A stretch of DNA of 64,000 bases, from assembly GCF_005047655.1 (NCBI RefSeq), contig NZ_SUKF01000005.1, positions 124,001 through 188,000 on the forward strand. Reading direction: 5' to 3'. The notes beneath the pieces were generated by a model that was not told where the DNA came from, made no database searches, and worked only from the letters and a program-made list of their open reading frames with translations. Positions 51,641-61,174 of the stretch are shown here, piece after piece. The DNA is from Sinimarinibacterium arenosum (GTDB lineage Bacteria > Pseudomonadota > Gammaproteobacteria > Nevskiales > Nevskiaceae). Position 1 is the first letter of the stretch, and the number at the start of each line of letters is the position of its first letter. The translations under genes and the position numbers were made by a program.

Positions 51641-53097
51641 CCCCAACCCAGTCGCTTGGCCGCCTCCTGCCGCTGGCCGCGCGTTGCCGTGAGCGCAGTC
51701 TCAATCATGGTGCGTTCAAACAGCGGCACCGCCGTGTCCAGCAATCCGCTGCGCCCAGCCGCAAGTTCAGCCGAGGCCCATTGACGCAACAGATCGCTCC
51801 AGCTTCGCCCCGGCTCTGACGAGACGACCGGTGCGGCGCTCGCTGCCACAGTCGGGGCTGCAGGTACAGCATGATGCTGTGCCGCCGCCTCCGCCGCAGG
51901 TAGTGTTGCGCGCTCGACCGGGGCCGGGCCGCTCTGCAGCTCCGGCGGCAGATCCTGCAGATGGACGTCCTGGCCCGGCGCCATGACAGTCAGCCAGCGA
52001 CAGATGTTTTCCATCTGACGCACGTTGCCCGGCCAGGTAAAGCTGCGGAAACGCTCAACTACTTCAGGCAGCAGGCGCTTGGGTTCGGACTGCAGCTCCT
52101 CGCCCGCCCGCGCCAGAAAGTATCGCGCCAGCTGTGGAATGTCTTCCGGGCGTTCGCGCAGTGCCGGAATGCGAATACGGATGACGTTCAGGCGGTGGTA
52201 CAAGTCCTCGCGGAAGCGTCCCTCGCGAACCAGATTCTCAAGCTCCTGATGCGTCGCTGCGATCACGCGCACATCAACCTTGATCGGTGCAACGCCACCC
52301 ACGCGATAGAACTCGCCGTTCTGCAACACGCGCAGCAAGCGCGTCTGCAGATCGGAGGGCATGTCGCCGATTTCGTCCAGGAACAGCGTGCCACCATCAG
52401 CCTGCTCGAAGCGACCCTTGCGCTGCGTCGCAGCGCCGGTAAACGAACCGCGCTCGTGTCCGAAGAACTCGCTTTCGAGCAGGTCCTTGGGAATGGCCGC
52501 AGTATTGATCGCGATGAAGGGCTTGTTCGAACGCGGGCTGTTGACGTGCAGTGCGCGCGCCACCAGCTCCTTGCCGGTTCCGGACTCGCCGGTGATCAAT
52601 ACGGTGATGTGCGATTGCGAAAGGCGACCAATGGCGCGAAACACATCCTGCATCGCCGGCGCTTCGCCGATCATGGCCGTGGTCTGTTCGGTCGGCAGCT
52701 CGTCCGAGGCTTCGCGCTTCTTCGCTGCACGACGCACCAATTCGGCGACGCCATCGACGTCGAACGGCTTAGGCAGGTACTCGAACGCACCGCCCTTGTA
52801 CGCCGCGACCGCTGCATCGAGATCCGAGTGCGCGGTCATGATGATGACCGGCAGATCCGGCCAGTTGGAACGCACTCGCCCCATCAGGGTCAGACCATCG
52901 ACTCCGGGCATGCGGATATCGGAGATCAGAACATCCGGTGCATCCTTGCTGCCGGGATCAATGTCACCGATCGCGTCCAGCAACTCGGCGGCTCCAGGAA
53001 AGCTGCTGACCTGCATGCCTTCGCGCGCCAACGATTTTTCGAGTACCCAGCGGATCGACTCATCGTCGTCCACGATCCAGACCTTGAGCGCGCTCAT
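51592..53097 (-). CDS. ntrC: nitrogen regulation response regulator NtrC (sigma-54 activator)
   Basis: 501 residues from the ATG at 53097, which overlaps the ntrB stop (ATGA). The receiver has DDDESIRW, the phosphoacceptor Asp in DVLISDIRMPG, and PKPFDVD. The AAA+ domain carries Walker A GESGTGKE, the sigma-54 loop GSFTGA, Walker B GGTLFLDEIGDMPS and RFREDLYHRLNVI. The Fis-type HTH at the end (TRGQRQEAAKRLGWGRNTLTRKIKELGMDD) is intact. It activates sigma-54 promoters when nitrogen is limiting. The 3' end has been duplicated in tandem just downstream. Confidence 0.96.
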   Translation of the reverse strand: MSALKVWIVDDDESIRWVLEKSLAREGMQVSSFPGAAELLDAIGDIDPGSKDAPDVLISDIRMPGVDGLTLMGRVRSNWPDLPVIIMTAHSDLDAAVAAYKGGAFEYLPKPFDVDGVAELVRRAAKKREASDELPTEQTTAMIGEAPAMQDVFRAIGRLSQSHITVLITGESGTGKELVARALHVNSPRSNKPFIAINTAAIPKDLLESEFFGHERGSFTGAATQRKGRFEQADGGTLFLDEIGDMPSDLQTRLLRVLQNGEFYRVGGVAPIKVDVRVIAATHQELENLVREGRFREDLYHRLNVIRIRIPALRERPEDIPQLARYFLARAGEELQSEPKRLLPEVVERFRSFTWPGNVRQMENICRWLTVMAPGQDVHLQDLPPELQSGPAPVERATLPAAEAAAQHHAVPAAPTVAASAAPVVSSEPGRSWSDLLRQWASAELAAGRSGLLDTAVPLFERTMIETALTATRGQRQEAAKRLGWGRNTLTRKIKELGMDD

Positions 53098-54164
53098 GTC
53101 ATTTCCAGCGGTAATAGGATGGTGAATACGGTGCAGCCCGGCCGACTCCGGCACTCGATCAGTCCCCCGTGGCTGTGCACCAAGTACTGTGCAATAGGCA
53201 GGCCAAGCCCGGTGCCTTCGGCGCGCGTTGTCACCATCGGAAAGAAGATCTTCTCCAGCATCGATGCCGGAATGCCTGGGCCACTGTCTTCGATATCGAT
53301 CTGCGCGACGAGGCGATGCCGCTGCGTGCCGATCGTGAACTGCCGGCGGGTGCGGGTGCGCAGAATGATGGTGCCGGTGCTGCCGGTTGCCTGCAGGGCG
53401 TTGCGCAACAGGTTGAGTACCGCCTGCACCATCTGTTCGCGATCGGCCTCAAGCTCTGGAATGCTGGGGTCATAGTCGCGCAGCAGTTCGACGCCAGGCG
53501 GCGCTTCGGCCTGCACCAAGCGCCGCACATGCTCCAGCACTTCATGGATGTTGAGCAGGGATTTCTCGGGAACACGGTTGGGCCCGAGCATGCGGTTGAC
53601 CAGATTCTGCAAGCGGTCAGCCTCACGAATGATCACGCGGGTGTATTCGCGATGGTCGTCGTCCGGATACTCGCGCTCAAGCAACTGCGCGGCGCCACGA
53701 ATACCTCCGAGCGGATTCTTGATCTCGTGCGCAAGCCCACGGATCAGCTCGCGGCTGGCGTCGAAATGCGCCTGCAGCTGCTCGTCACGGGAAATGCGGA
53801 TGTGCCGGTTCAGCGGCAACAACTCCATCAGCAGGCCCGGCTTCTTGTTCCCCGAAAGGAACGGGGTCACGGTCCAGTCCACGGTCACCGGCGGATCGCC
53901 GTTGCGGCGCAGCTCGATTTCGCGCTCGATGAACCCGCTGACGGTGGCCAGAGAGGTGCGCAGTCGCGGCTCATGCGGCTTGAGATGGGGCACGGCATCT
54001 CCCACTGGAGCGCCGATGGCCATTCGGCGCGAGACACCGAACAGACCCTCACAGGCCGAATTCAGGCTGGTCACGCGGAGCGCATCATCGACGGAAATGA
54101 CGGCCGTCGTCATGCCATCGAGCACATCCTCCCCAGTGACTCGACTTCTCGGAACCAGTTTCAT
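53094..54164 (-). CDS. ntrB: nitrogen regulation sensor histidine kinase NtrB
   Basis: 356 residues, soluble. An N-terminal PAS domain (DGMTTAVISVDDALRVTSLNSACEGLFG) is followed by the H-box LAHEIKNPLGGIRGAAQLL and the ATPase boxes AVLNLLRNALQAT (N), DSGPGIP (G1) and TRAEGTGLGLPIAQYLVHSHGG (G2). It phosphorylates NtrC under PII control. The stop overlaps ntrC. Two NtrC-like boxes lie just upstream of its start (54165-54281), suggesting autoregulation from an internal promoter. Confidence 0.95.
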   Translation of the reverse strand: MKLVPRSRVTGEDVLDGMTTAVISVDDALRVTSLNSACEGLFGVSRRMAIGAPVGDAVPHLKPHEPRLRTSLATVSGFIEREIELRRNGDPPVTVDWTVTPFLSGNKKPGLLMELLPLNRHIRISRDEQLQAHFDASRELIRGLAHEIKNPLGGIRGAAQLLEREYPDDDHREYTRVIIREADRLQNLVNRMLGPNRVPEKSLLNIHEVLEHVRRLVQAEAPPGVELLRDYDPSIPELEADREQMVQAVLNLLRNALQATGSTGTIILRTRTRRQFTIGTQRHRLVAQIDIEDSGPGIPASMLEKIFFPMVTTRAEGTGLGLPIAQYLVHSHGGLIECRSRPGCTVFTILLPLEMT

Positions 54165-54229
54165 AATGTCGCCAACGCAAGAGTCAGGCCAAACCGCAGG
54201 ACCGAGAGCCTAAGATATCTGTGCGGCAT

Positions 54230-54246
54230 TGCACCAATTTGGTGTT
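54230..54246. promoter_or_regulatory. NtrC box-like site A before ntrB
   Basis: TGCACCAATTTGGTGTT fits the NtrC palindrome TGCACCA-N4-TGGTGCA with one degraded arm, 66 bases upstream of the ntrB start. Confidence 0.6.
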
Positions 54247-54253
54247 GCGTTTC

Positions 54254-54281
54254 TGGTGCACCAATGCACCAATTTAGTGCC
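54254..54281. promoter_or_regulatory. NtrC box-like site B before ntrB, overlapping the palindrome TGGTGCACCA
   Basis: TGCACCAATTTAGTGCC at 54265-54281 is a second NtrC-like box. It is next to the perfect palindrome TGGTGCACCA at 54254-54263 and reaches the stop codon of the DUF4124 gene. Paired boxes are usual for NtrC-dependent enhancers, here placed for ntrBC. Confidence 0.6.
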
Positions 54282-54806
54282 TCAAGGCGTCCCCGTCACC
54301 ACCGTGAAGGCGGTTGCCTCCGACGCAGCCTTGATCAGACCCTGCGGATCGATTAGCTGCACCGTCAGCGTGTGCGAACCTGGCGGCAGCTCTGGCAGCA
54401 GCACGCTCAGCGCATCCACAGGCTCGCTGGTTGCGGGCTTGCCGTCGATCAGAAACTGCAAATGGAACCCGGAAACCAATCCGGGCATCACGCTGGCCGC
54501 CCCCACAATGGGGTGATCGCCGGCTGCAACCATTTCGCCTGGCGTTGGCGACTCCACACTCACGGCAAAGCGCGCTGCCGCTTGCAGCGCTGCCATCGAA
54601 TAGAACTTGGACTGTGGACGTCGCGCCGACGGACCCGATGACGGCGGAGTGGTCCCCGACGGGGTCTCGAACTTGAGCGGCCTGGCGTGCTTGGTCGGCG
54701 GTTTGTCGGTGTAGTGCACCGAACCATCTGGAGCAACATACCGGTACACCTCGTCCGCGCAGGCCAGCGCTGGAAGCAGCAACAGCAGCGTCAACAGAGA
54801 TTTCAT
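54282..54806 (-). CDS. exported DUF4124-domain protein
   Basis: 174 residues with a signal peptide (LLTLLLLLPALACA, cleavage about residue 17). The DUF4124 signature follows directly: DEVYRYVAPDGSVHYTDKPP. The second half (residues 78-174) is a beta-sandwich-like domain (VSVESPTPGEMVAAGDHPIVG and HTLTVQLIDPQGLIK). Such a gene between glnA and ntrB is a known arrangement in gammaproteobacteria, but its role is unknown. Transcribed leftward like its neighbours. Confidence 0.85.
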   Translation of the reverse strand: MKSLLTLLLLLPALACADEVYRYVAPDGSVHYTDKPPTKHARPLKFETPSGTTPPSSGPSARRPQSKFYSMAALQAAARFAVSVESPTPGEMVAAGDHPIVGAASVMPGLVSGFHLQFLIDGKPATSEPVDALSVLLPELPPGSHTLTVQLIDPQGLIKAASEATAFTVVTGTP

Positions 54807-54874
54807 GCAGAGTCGGGCGGTGACGGGAATGCAGCGGACAAGCCTAAGCTAGGCGCTTGACCCGCGAAATGAAA

Positions 54875-54900
54875 GAAACCCCCGCATTTGCGGGGGTTTC
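54875..54900 (-). terminator. terminator after glnA
   Basis: Perfect 11-base arms GAAACCCCCGC (54875-54885) and GCGGGGGTTTC (54890-54900), loop ATTT. The plus-strand sequence before the left arm (AAATGAAA, 54867-54874) gives a short U-rich tail on the minus-strand transcript. It lies about 75 bases past the glnA stop. Confidence 0.85.
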
Positions 54901-54975
54901 CAGTCCAGCAAGCGGTACGCTCAAGCGTCCGCACAGCGCGCCCGGACGAGCAAGTGCCCGTCCTGCAGAACGCTT

Positions 54976-56385
54976 TTACAGGCTGTAGTACATGTCGAAC
55001 TCGATCGGATGCGTGGTCATGCGGAAACGCGTGACCTCTTCCATCTTCAGCGCGATGTAGGCATCGATCATGTCGTCCGTGAAGACGCCGCCGCGGGTCA
55101 GGAACTCGCGATTCTTGTCGAGGCTTTCCAGCGCCATGTCGAGGCTGTGGCAGACGCGCGGGATCTTGGCGTCCTCTTCCGGCGGCAGATGGTAGAGATC
55201 CTTGTCGCCCGGATCGCCGGGGTGGATCTTGTTCTGGATGCCGTCGAGGCCGGCCATCATCATCGCTGCGAACGCCAGGTACGGGTTGGCGGTCGAGTCC
55301 GGGAAGCGCACTTCGATACGACGGCCCTTCGGGCTGGCAACGTACGGAATGCGGATCGAGGCGGAGCGGTTGCGGGCCGAATAGGCCAGCAGCACCGGCG
55401 CTTCAAAACCCGGGACCAGACGCTTGTAGCTGTTGGTCGACGGGTTGGTGAAAGCGTTGATGGTCTTGGCGTGCTTGATGATGCCGCCGATGTAGTACAG
55501 AGCGGTCTCGGACAGGCCGCCGTACTTGTCACCCGCGAACAGGTTGACGCCGTCCTTGGCCAGCGACTGATGCACGTGCATGCCGCTGCCGTTGTCGCCG
55601 ACGATCGGCTTCGGCATGAAGGTCGCAGTCTTGCCGTAGGAGTGGGCAACGTTCTGCACCACGTACTTCAGCTTCAGGACTTCGTCGGCCTTCTTGGTCA
55701 GCGTGCCGAACTTGACACCGATTTCGCACTGACCGGCGGTGGCGACTTCGTGATGATGCACTTCGGTCGGCATGCCGCAGGCTTCCAGCGTCGAGCACAT
55801 GGCCGAACGCACGTCCTGCAGGCTGTCGACCGGCGGCACCGGGAAGTAACCGCCCTTGACGCCCGGACGATGACCGATGTTGCCGGTGTCGTAGTGCTTG
55901 CCCGAGTTCCACGCCGCATTTTCAGCGTCGATCTCGACGAAGCAGCCCTTCATGCCGGCATCCCAGCGGACGCTGTCGAAGACGAAGAATTCGTTTTCCG
56001 GGCCGAAGAAGGCGGTGTCGGCGATGCCGGTCGACTTCAGGTAGGCCTCGGCGCGACCGGCGAGCGAGCGCGGATCGCGGCTGTAGCCTTCGCCGGTTGC
56101 CGGTTCGATGACGTTGCAGGTCAGCACCAGCGTGCTGTCCTCGAAGAACGGATCGATGAACGCCGTGGCCGGTTCCGGCATCAGGATCATGTCGGACTCG
56201 TTGATGCCCTTCCAGCCGGCGATCGACGAACCGTCGAACATCTTGCCTTCGCTGAACAGGTCTGCATCGACGGTATGCGACGGCACGGTTACATGCTGTT
56301 CCTTACCGCGCGTGTCGCAGAAGCGGAAGTCGACGAACTTGACCTCCTGCTCCTTGATCATCTTGAGCACATCACTACCCGACAT
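54976..56385 (-). CDS. glnA: glutamine synthetase type I
   Basis: 469 residues, equal to E. coli Gln[19 protein letters not shown] starts the beta-grasp domain; the catalytic domain holds [28 protein letters not shown] and [10 protein letters not shown]. The adenylylation loop [17 protein letters not shown] carries the target Tyr, so the enzyme is GSI-beta type regulated by GlnE. It makes glutamine from glutamate, ammonium and ATP. Upstream a sigma-54-like element (56455-56470) with a 70-base leader fits NtrC-dependent expression. A terminator follows, so the DUF4124-ntrBC part may need its own promoter. Confidence 0.97.
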   Translation of the reverse strand: MSGSDVLKMIKEQEVKFVDFRFCDTRGKEQHVTVPSHTVDADLFSEGKMFDGSSIAGWKGINESDMILMPEPATAFIDPFFEDSTLVLTCNVIEPATGEGYSRDPRSLAGRAEAYLKSTGIADTAFFGPENEFFVFDSVRWDAGMKGCFVEIDAENAAWNSGKHYDTGNIGHRPGVKGGYFPVPPVDSLQDVRSAMCSTLEACGMPTEVHHHEVATAGQCEIGVKFGTLTKKADEVLKLKYVVQNVAHSYGKTATFMPKPIVGDNGSGMHVHQSLAKDGVNLFAGDKYGGLSETALYYIGGIIKHAKTINAFTNPSTNSYKRLVPGFEAPVLLAYSARNRSASIRIPYVASPKGRRIEVRFPDSTANPYLAFAAMMMAGLDGIQNKIHPGDPGDKDLYHLPPEEDAKIPRVCHSLDMALESLDKNREFLTRGGVFTDDMIDAYIALKMEEVTRFRMTTHPIEFDMYYSL

Positions 56386-56454
56386 GGGTTTCTCCTTGAG
56401 GGACGTTGACTGGGTGGACTGCGGGAATCCCGCTCATCGTTTGCGCCAAAATGA

Positions 56455-56470
56455 AGCATGAACCATGCCA
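56455..56470 (-). promoter_or_regulatory. sigma-54-like promoter of glnA
   Basis: On the minus strand TGGCATGGTTCATGCT has GG and GC separated by 10 bases, as in the TGGCAC-N5-TTGCA consensus (-24/-12). It lies 70 bases upstream of the glnA start. No convincing NtrC box was found immediately upstream. Confidence 0.6.
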
Positions 56471-56546
56471 TTCATTGCAGCGTTCGACAGACTTGGGGGC
56501 GCTCATCCTAGCCCCAACGGCAGCGCACCGGGAATCCCCCGGCGCA

Positions 56547-57197
56547 CTAATTTGCAAAAACAGCTTTAACCGCTGCGCGGTAGGTGTCTGCAACCTGCGC
56601 CCGACCGGTGACAGTGAAATTCAGGTCCCGCAGGCGGCCATTGTTGAGGCCGTAGACCCAGCCGTGAACGCTCAGCTCCTGACCGCGCTGCCATGCCTCC
56701 TCCACCACAGTGGACTGGCAGACATTGGCGGCCTGCTCGATGACGTTGAGCTCGCACAGACGATCGTGACGCGTGCAGTCGTCGTCGATACGGTCCAGCT
56801 GCGTCGCATGCAGGTCATAGACGTCGCGGATATGACGCAGCCAGTTGTCGGCAATCCCCAGACGGGCGTCGTTCATCGCCGCATGCACGCCGGAACATCC
56901 GAGATGACCGACGACCATGATGTGGCGGACCTTGAGCAGATCCACCGCAAACTGCATCACCGACAGACAGTTGAAATCGGTGTGCACCACCACGTTGGCA
57001 ATATTGCGATGGACGAAGACCTCACCGGGTGGCAAGCCGAGGATCTGATTGGCGGGCACCCGCGAATCGGCACAGCCGATCCACAGATAGTCCGGCTTCT
57101 GCCCTTTCGCCAGACGCTCGAAATACTGCGGGTCGGCCTGGATCTGCGCCTCAGCCCAAGCGGCATTGTGATCAAACAGCATTTGTAGGGTTTTCAT
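56547..57197 (-). CDS. can: beta-class carbonic anhydrase
   Basis: 216 residues from the ATG at 57197 ([20 protein letters not shown]); the open frame continues upstream past glyQ's start without sense. The zinc ligands are Cys42 in GCADSRVP, with the catalytic Asp/Arg dyad DSR, and His and Cys in [37 protein letters not shown] and [12 protein letters not shown] complete the signature. It interconverts CO2 and bicarbonate in the cytoplasm. Transcribed divergently from glyQ (97 bases between starts), with no link to glnA beyond orientation. Confidence 0.96.
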   Translation of the reverse strand: MKTLQMLFDHNAAWAEAQIQADPQYFERLAKGQKPDYLWIGCADSRVPANQILGLPPGEVFVHRNIANVVVHTDFNCLSVMQFAVDLLKVRHIMVVGHLGCSGVHAAMNDARLGIADNWLRHIRDVYDLHATQLDRIDDDCTRHDRLCELNVIEQAANVCQSTVVEEAWQRGQELSVHGWVYGLNNGRLRDLNFTVTGRAQVADTYRAAVKAVFAN

Positions 57198-57293
57198 CGG
57201 GGACCGACTATAGCGAGGCTGTCGCGACGCCGAAAGTCCGCGCACAAGGCCTTGGGTATACTCGCGCCCCCAGACCCGTGGTGGTGGCGCGTG

Positions 57294-58196
<903 letters not shown>

Positions 58197-58205
58197 AGCC
58201 AAGCC

Positions 58206-58613
58206 TCAGGATTGTGGCGGCCCCTTGAGCTCGACGACGTTGCCGTCGGGATCCTCGATGTAGATCGATGGACCCTGGCCCTCGGCACCGTAGCGGGCCT
58301 CCACCGGTCCAGCGGTCACGCCGTGAGCGGCCAGATGCGCGTGGATCTCCGCGGCATCAAACGGCTCGACACGCAGGCAGAAGTGGTCGACGTTGCGACC
58401 CTCGCGCCCCGGCGCCGCGCCGCCCGCACGGCCCAGCTGACTGTCCACCGGCACCAGATCGATCAAGGCACTGCCGGCGCGCAACTGCACCAGTCCGATC
58501 GCGGCCTGCCGGCGTTCGATCGGGCAGCCGAGCACATCCACATAGAACGCCAGCGCGCGCGGCAGATCGCTTACACGCAGCACCAGATGATCGAGTCCCA
58601 GTATCTTCACCAT
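58206..58613 (-). CDS. VOC-family (glyoxalase/dioxygenase-fold) protein
   Basis: 135 residues from the ATG at 58613 (MVKILGLDHLVLRVSDLPRALAFY). Two beta-alpha-beta-beta-beta modules: LDHLVLRVSDLPRALAFYVDVLG and NVDHFCLRVEPFDAAEIHAHLAAHG. The second ends SIYIEDPDGNVVELKG. Potential metal ligands are His9, His about 81 and Glu about 130. Many such proteins are lactoylglutathione lyase-like, fosfomycin resistance-like or ring-cleavage enzymes; the substrate cannot be told. It sits convergent to glyQ, 9 bases between stops. Confidence 0.88.
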   Translation of the reverse strand: MVKILGLDHLVLRVSDLPRALAFYVDVLGCPIERRQAAIGLVQLRAGSALIDLVPVDSQLGRAGGAAPGREGRNVDHFCLRVEPFDAAEIHAHLAAHGVTAGPVEARYGAEGQGPSIYIEDPDGNVVELKGPPQS

Positions 58614-58653
58614 CCCTCCGCACCCTGACGCCGGATCATCATCGGCGGTGCCT

Positions 58654-58791
58654 TCAATGGACCGCAGCATAGGCGGCCAGCCAGTGCTGCAGGCTGCCGG
58701 TCGTCGTATCGGCAACCGCCACCACAGCCAGCACGGCCACCAGCGGCGCCGTGATGCGGCGCGGCGTCGGCAATTTGTTCAGGTAGCTCAT
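58654..58791 (-). CDS. small hydrophobic protein, hypothetical
   Basis: 45 residues from the ATG at 58791 with AAGGAGACGACG-type ribosome-binding sequence just before it. The sequence MSYLNKLPTPRRITAPLVAV is followed by a membrane helix (ITAPLVAVLAVVAVADTTT). It lies 40 bases upstream of the VOC gene on the same strand. Small proteins of this form are easily spurious, but the good ribosome-binding site supports translation. Confidence 0.45.
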   Translation of the reverse strand: MSYLNKLPTPRRITAPLVAVLAVVAVADTTTGSLQHWLAAYAAVH

Positions 58792-58881
58792 CGTCGTCTC
58801 CTTGGGCGTTTGGGCCGGCACATCGGCCTCGTGAGGCAACAATACGGCGCAACGAATTATTATTGAAATTGATTGTTTTTC

Positions 58882-58899
58882 TATTAACGATAGTTAATA
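58882..58899. promoter_or_regulatory. AT-rich inverted repeat upstream of glyS
   Basis: Perfect 7-base arms TATTAAC and GTTAATA around GATA, inside a 60-base AT-rich patch (58855-58905) that stands out from the high-G+C surroundings. It lies 104 bases before the glyS start and 91 bases from the small minus-strand gene. It is probably a promoter/operator region for one or both. Confidence 0.5.
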
Positions 58900-59002
58900 A
58901 GAATGCACCAGCGCTTTGGACTTCATCTCCAGACCCATCCGAGTTGGCGAATCCCGAGCGATCCCGGACACTACGCGTCCTTTTGACCCCACTGATGTAC
59001 GC

Positions 59003-61075
59003 ATGACCCGCGATCTACTGCTTGAAATCGGCACCGAAGACCTGCCTGCACGCTACGTTGCACCCCTGTCCGAGGCGCTCGCCGAGGGCCTGTGCAACGG
59101 CCTGCGCAAACGCGGCGTCGAGCCAGGGGCAGTCCAGCAGTTTTCGACGCCCCGGCGTATCGCGGTGCTTATTGAATCGGTCAATGCACAGCAGCCGGAA
59201 CAGACACTGGAGCGCACCGGCCCGGCGCTGAAAGCGGCAATGAAAGACGGCCAGCCGACACCGGCCGGCCTCGGCTTCGCCCGGAGCTGCGGCGTCGACT
59301 TCGCCGTGCTGGGCGAGAAGGACGGCAAGCTCCACTTCGTGCAGACCTCGCCGGGGCGGCAAACCGTCGAGCTGTTACCGGAAATCCTGATCGAGACCTT
59401 CCAGCAGATGGACACGCTGGTCCCCAAGCGCATGCGCTGGGGCGCCGGCGACGCCACCTTCGTGCGTCCGGTGCAGTGGCTGACCTGCCTGTTCGGTGCG
59501 GATGTGGTGCCGCTGGAAGCGTTCGGCCAGAGCGCCGGCCGCGTCACATATGGGCACCGCTTTCACGCACCGGCCGCCATTGAACTGGCATCTCCGGCGA
59601 ACTACACCGCTTCGTTGAAGCAGGCAAAAGTCTGGGCCGACGCCGGCAGCCGCCGCGATGCGATCCGCGAGCTGGTACAAACCGAGGCTGCGCGGATCGG
59701 GGGCGTTGCCCGCATCAATGCCGATCTGCTCGACGAAGTCACGGCACTGGTGGAATGGCCCGCACCAATTACCGGACGCATGGAAGATCGCTTCATGCAG
59801 TTGCCGCCGGAAGTTATCGTCTCCACGGTCGAAACCAATCAGCGCTACTTCACGGTGTTCACCGACAACAGCTACCGCCAGCTGCTGCCGTGGTTCATCA
59901 CGATCGCAAACATCGAATCAAACGATCCGTCACAAGTGATCGCCGGCAACGAGCGCGTGGTGCGGCCGCGCCTGAGTGACGCGCTGTTCTTCTGGGAGCA
60001 GGACCTGAAGCAGCCGCTGGAAGCCTACGGCGTGCGTCTGCAAACGGTGACGTTCCAGAAAGACCTTGGCAGCATCGCCGACAAGGTCGGGCGCATCCGC
60101 AAGCTGGCGGCACATCTCGCGAGCGGTCTCAATGTGTCGCCGGATCTGGCCGAGCGCGCAGCCGCGCTGTGCAAATGCGATCTGGTCACCCGTATGGTGT
60201 TCGAGTTTCCGGAACTGCAGGGCCTGATGGGCGGCTACTACGCCAGCCAGTGCGGCGAACCCGATGCGGTGGCGACGGCAATCCGCGAACACTACCTGCC
60301 AACTCAGCACGGCACGCCGATTCCTTCGACGATCGAAGGCCGTCTGGTAGCGCTGTGCGACAAGCTCGACACCCTGACCGGCATCTTCGCGATCGGCCAG
60401 AAACCCAGCGCCAGCAAGGATCCGTACGCGCTGCGTCGCGCCGCACTGGGCGCGTTGCGCATCTGTCTCGAAGCCGAATTGCCGCTGGATCTGCGCGATC
60501 TGCTGCAGACCGCACTGGAACAACACACCGCCGGCGTGCGCGACGACTCGATGTTGCGTGAGCTGCTCGACTTCGTCGGCGAGCGTCTGCGCGCGTATCT
60601 GGTCGGACAGACGTTCGACGGCGGCGCCATCAGCGCAGAGATGTTCGAATCTGTCGCCGCGATGCAGATCACGCAGCCGCTCGACTTTCTGCGGCGCCTG
60701 CGTGCAGTACACGCATTCACCCGCGAGGCAGCGGCCGGCAATCTTGCCGCAGCCAACAAGCGTATCCGCAACATCCTGCGCGCCGCGGAACTGGACACCG
60801 CCACTCCAGCGGTGGATCCGGCGCGTTTCGAACACGACGAGGAGCGCACGCTGTTCGCCGAGCTGGGACGCTTGGAGACGCTCAACGCAGCCGCCGCCGA
60901 CTACCACACGCAACTGGTGAATCTGTCCTCGCTGCGCGAACCGGTCGACGCCTTCTTTGAAGCCGTCATGGTGAACGCGGACGATCCAGCCGTGCGCGGC
61001 AATCGACTGGCACTGCTGGCGCAACTCGACCGCCTGTGTCGTTCAGTCGCCGATCTGTCCTGTTTGCCCGGCTGA
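59003..61075 (+). CDS. glyS: glycyl-tRNA synthetase beta subunit
   Basis: 690 residues from the ATG at 59003 (MTRDLLLEIGTEDLPARYVAPLSEAL), the usual GlyS start and length; the frame opens 29 codons earlier. Signatures include RTGPALKAAMKDGQPTPAGLGF, KRMRWGAGDATFVRPVQWL, EWPAPITGRMEDRFMQLPPEVIVSTVETNQRYF, HD-like SDALFFWEQDLKQPLE and the C-terminal anticodon-binding helical part (EPVDAFFEAVMVNADDPAVRGNRLALLAQL). It pairs with GlyQ. Its separate promoter presumably lies in the AT-rich patch at about 58.86-58.91 kb. Confidence 0.97.
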   Translation: MTRDLLLEIGTEDLPARYVAPLSEALAEGLCNGLRKRGVEPGAVQQFSTPRRIAVLIESVNAQQPEQTLERTGPALKAAMKDGQPTPAGLGFARSCGVDFAVLGEKDGKLHFVQTSPGRQTVELLPEILIETFQQMDTLVPKRMRWGAGDATFVRPVQWLTCLFGADVVPLEAFGQSAGRVTYGHRFHAPAAIELASPANYTASLKQAKVWADAGSRRDAIRELVQTEAARIGGVARINADLLDEVTALVEWPAPITGRMEDRFMQLPPEVIVSTVETNQRYFTVFTDNSYRQLLPWFITIANIESNDPSQVIAGNERVVRPRLSDALFFWEQDLKQPLEAYGVRLQTVTFQKDLGSIADKVGRIRKLAAHLASGLNVSPDLAERAAALCKCDLVTRMVFEFPELQGLMGGYYASQCGEPDAVATAIREHYLPTQHGTPIPSTIEGRLVALCDKLDTLTGIFAIGQKPSASKDPYALRRAALGALRICLEAELPLDLRDLLQTALEQHTAGVRDDSMLRELLDFVGERLRAYLVGQTFDGGAISAEMFESVAAMQITQPLDFLRRLRAVHAFTREAAAGNLAAANKRIRNILRAAELDTATPAVDPARFEHDEERTLFAELGRLETLNAAAADYHTQLVNLSSLREPVDAFFEAVMVNADDPAVRGNRLALLAQLDRLCRSVADLSCLPG

Positions 61076-61174
61076 TTCAGACGATGGCTGCAGCGGTCGA
61101 CTGACACCTGTCAACGTGACGTCTTCGCATGCCGCCTAGACTGGAGGTCACAAAGGCGCATACGAGAATCACCC

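Noticed and set aside
55009-56409. 466-codon plus-strand open frame opposite glnA
   Set aside because: Complete antisense of glnA; no signal or domain.
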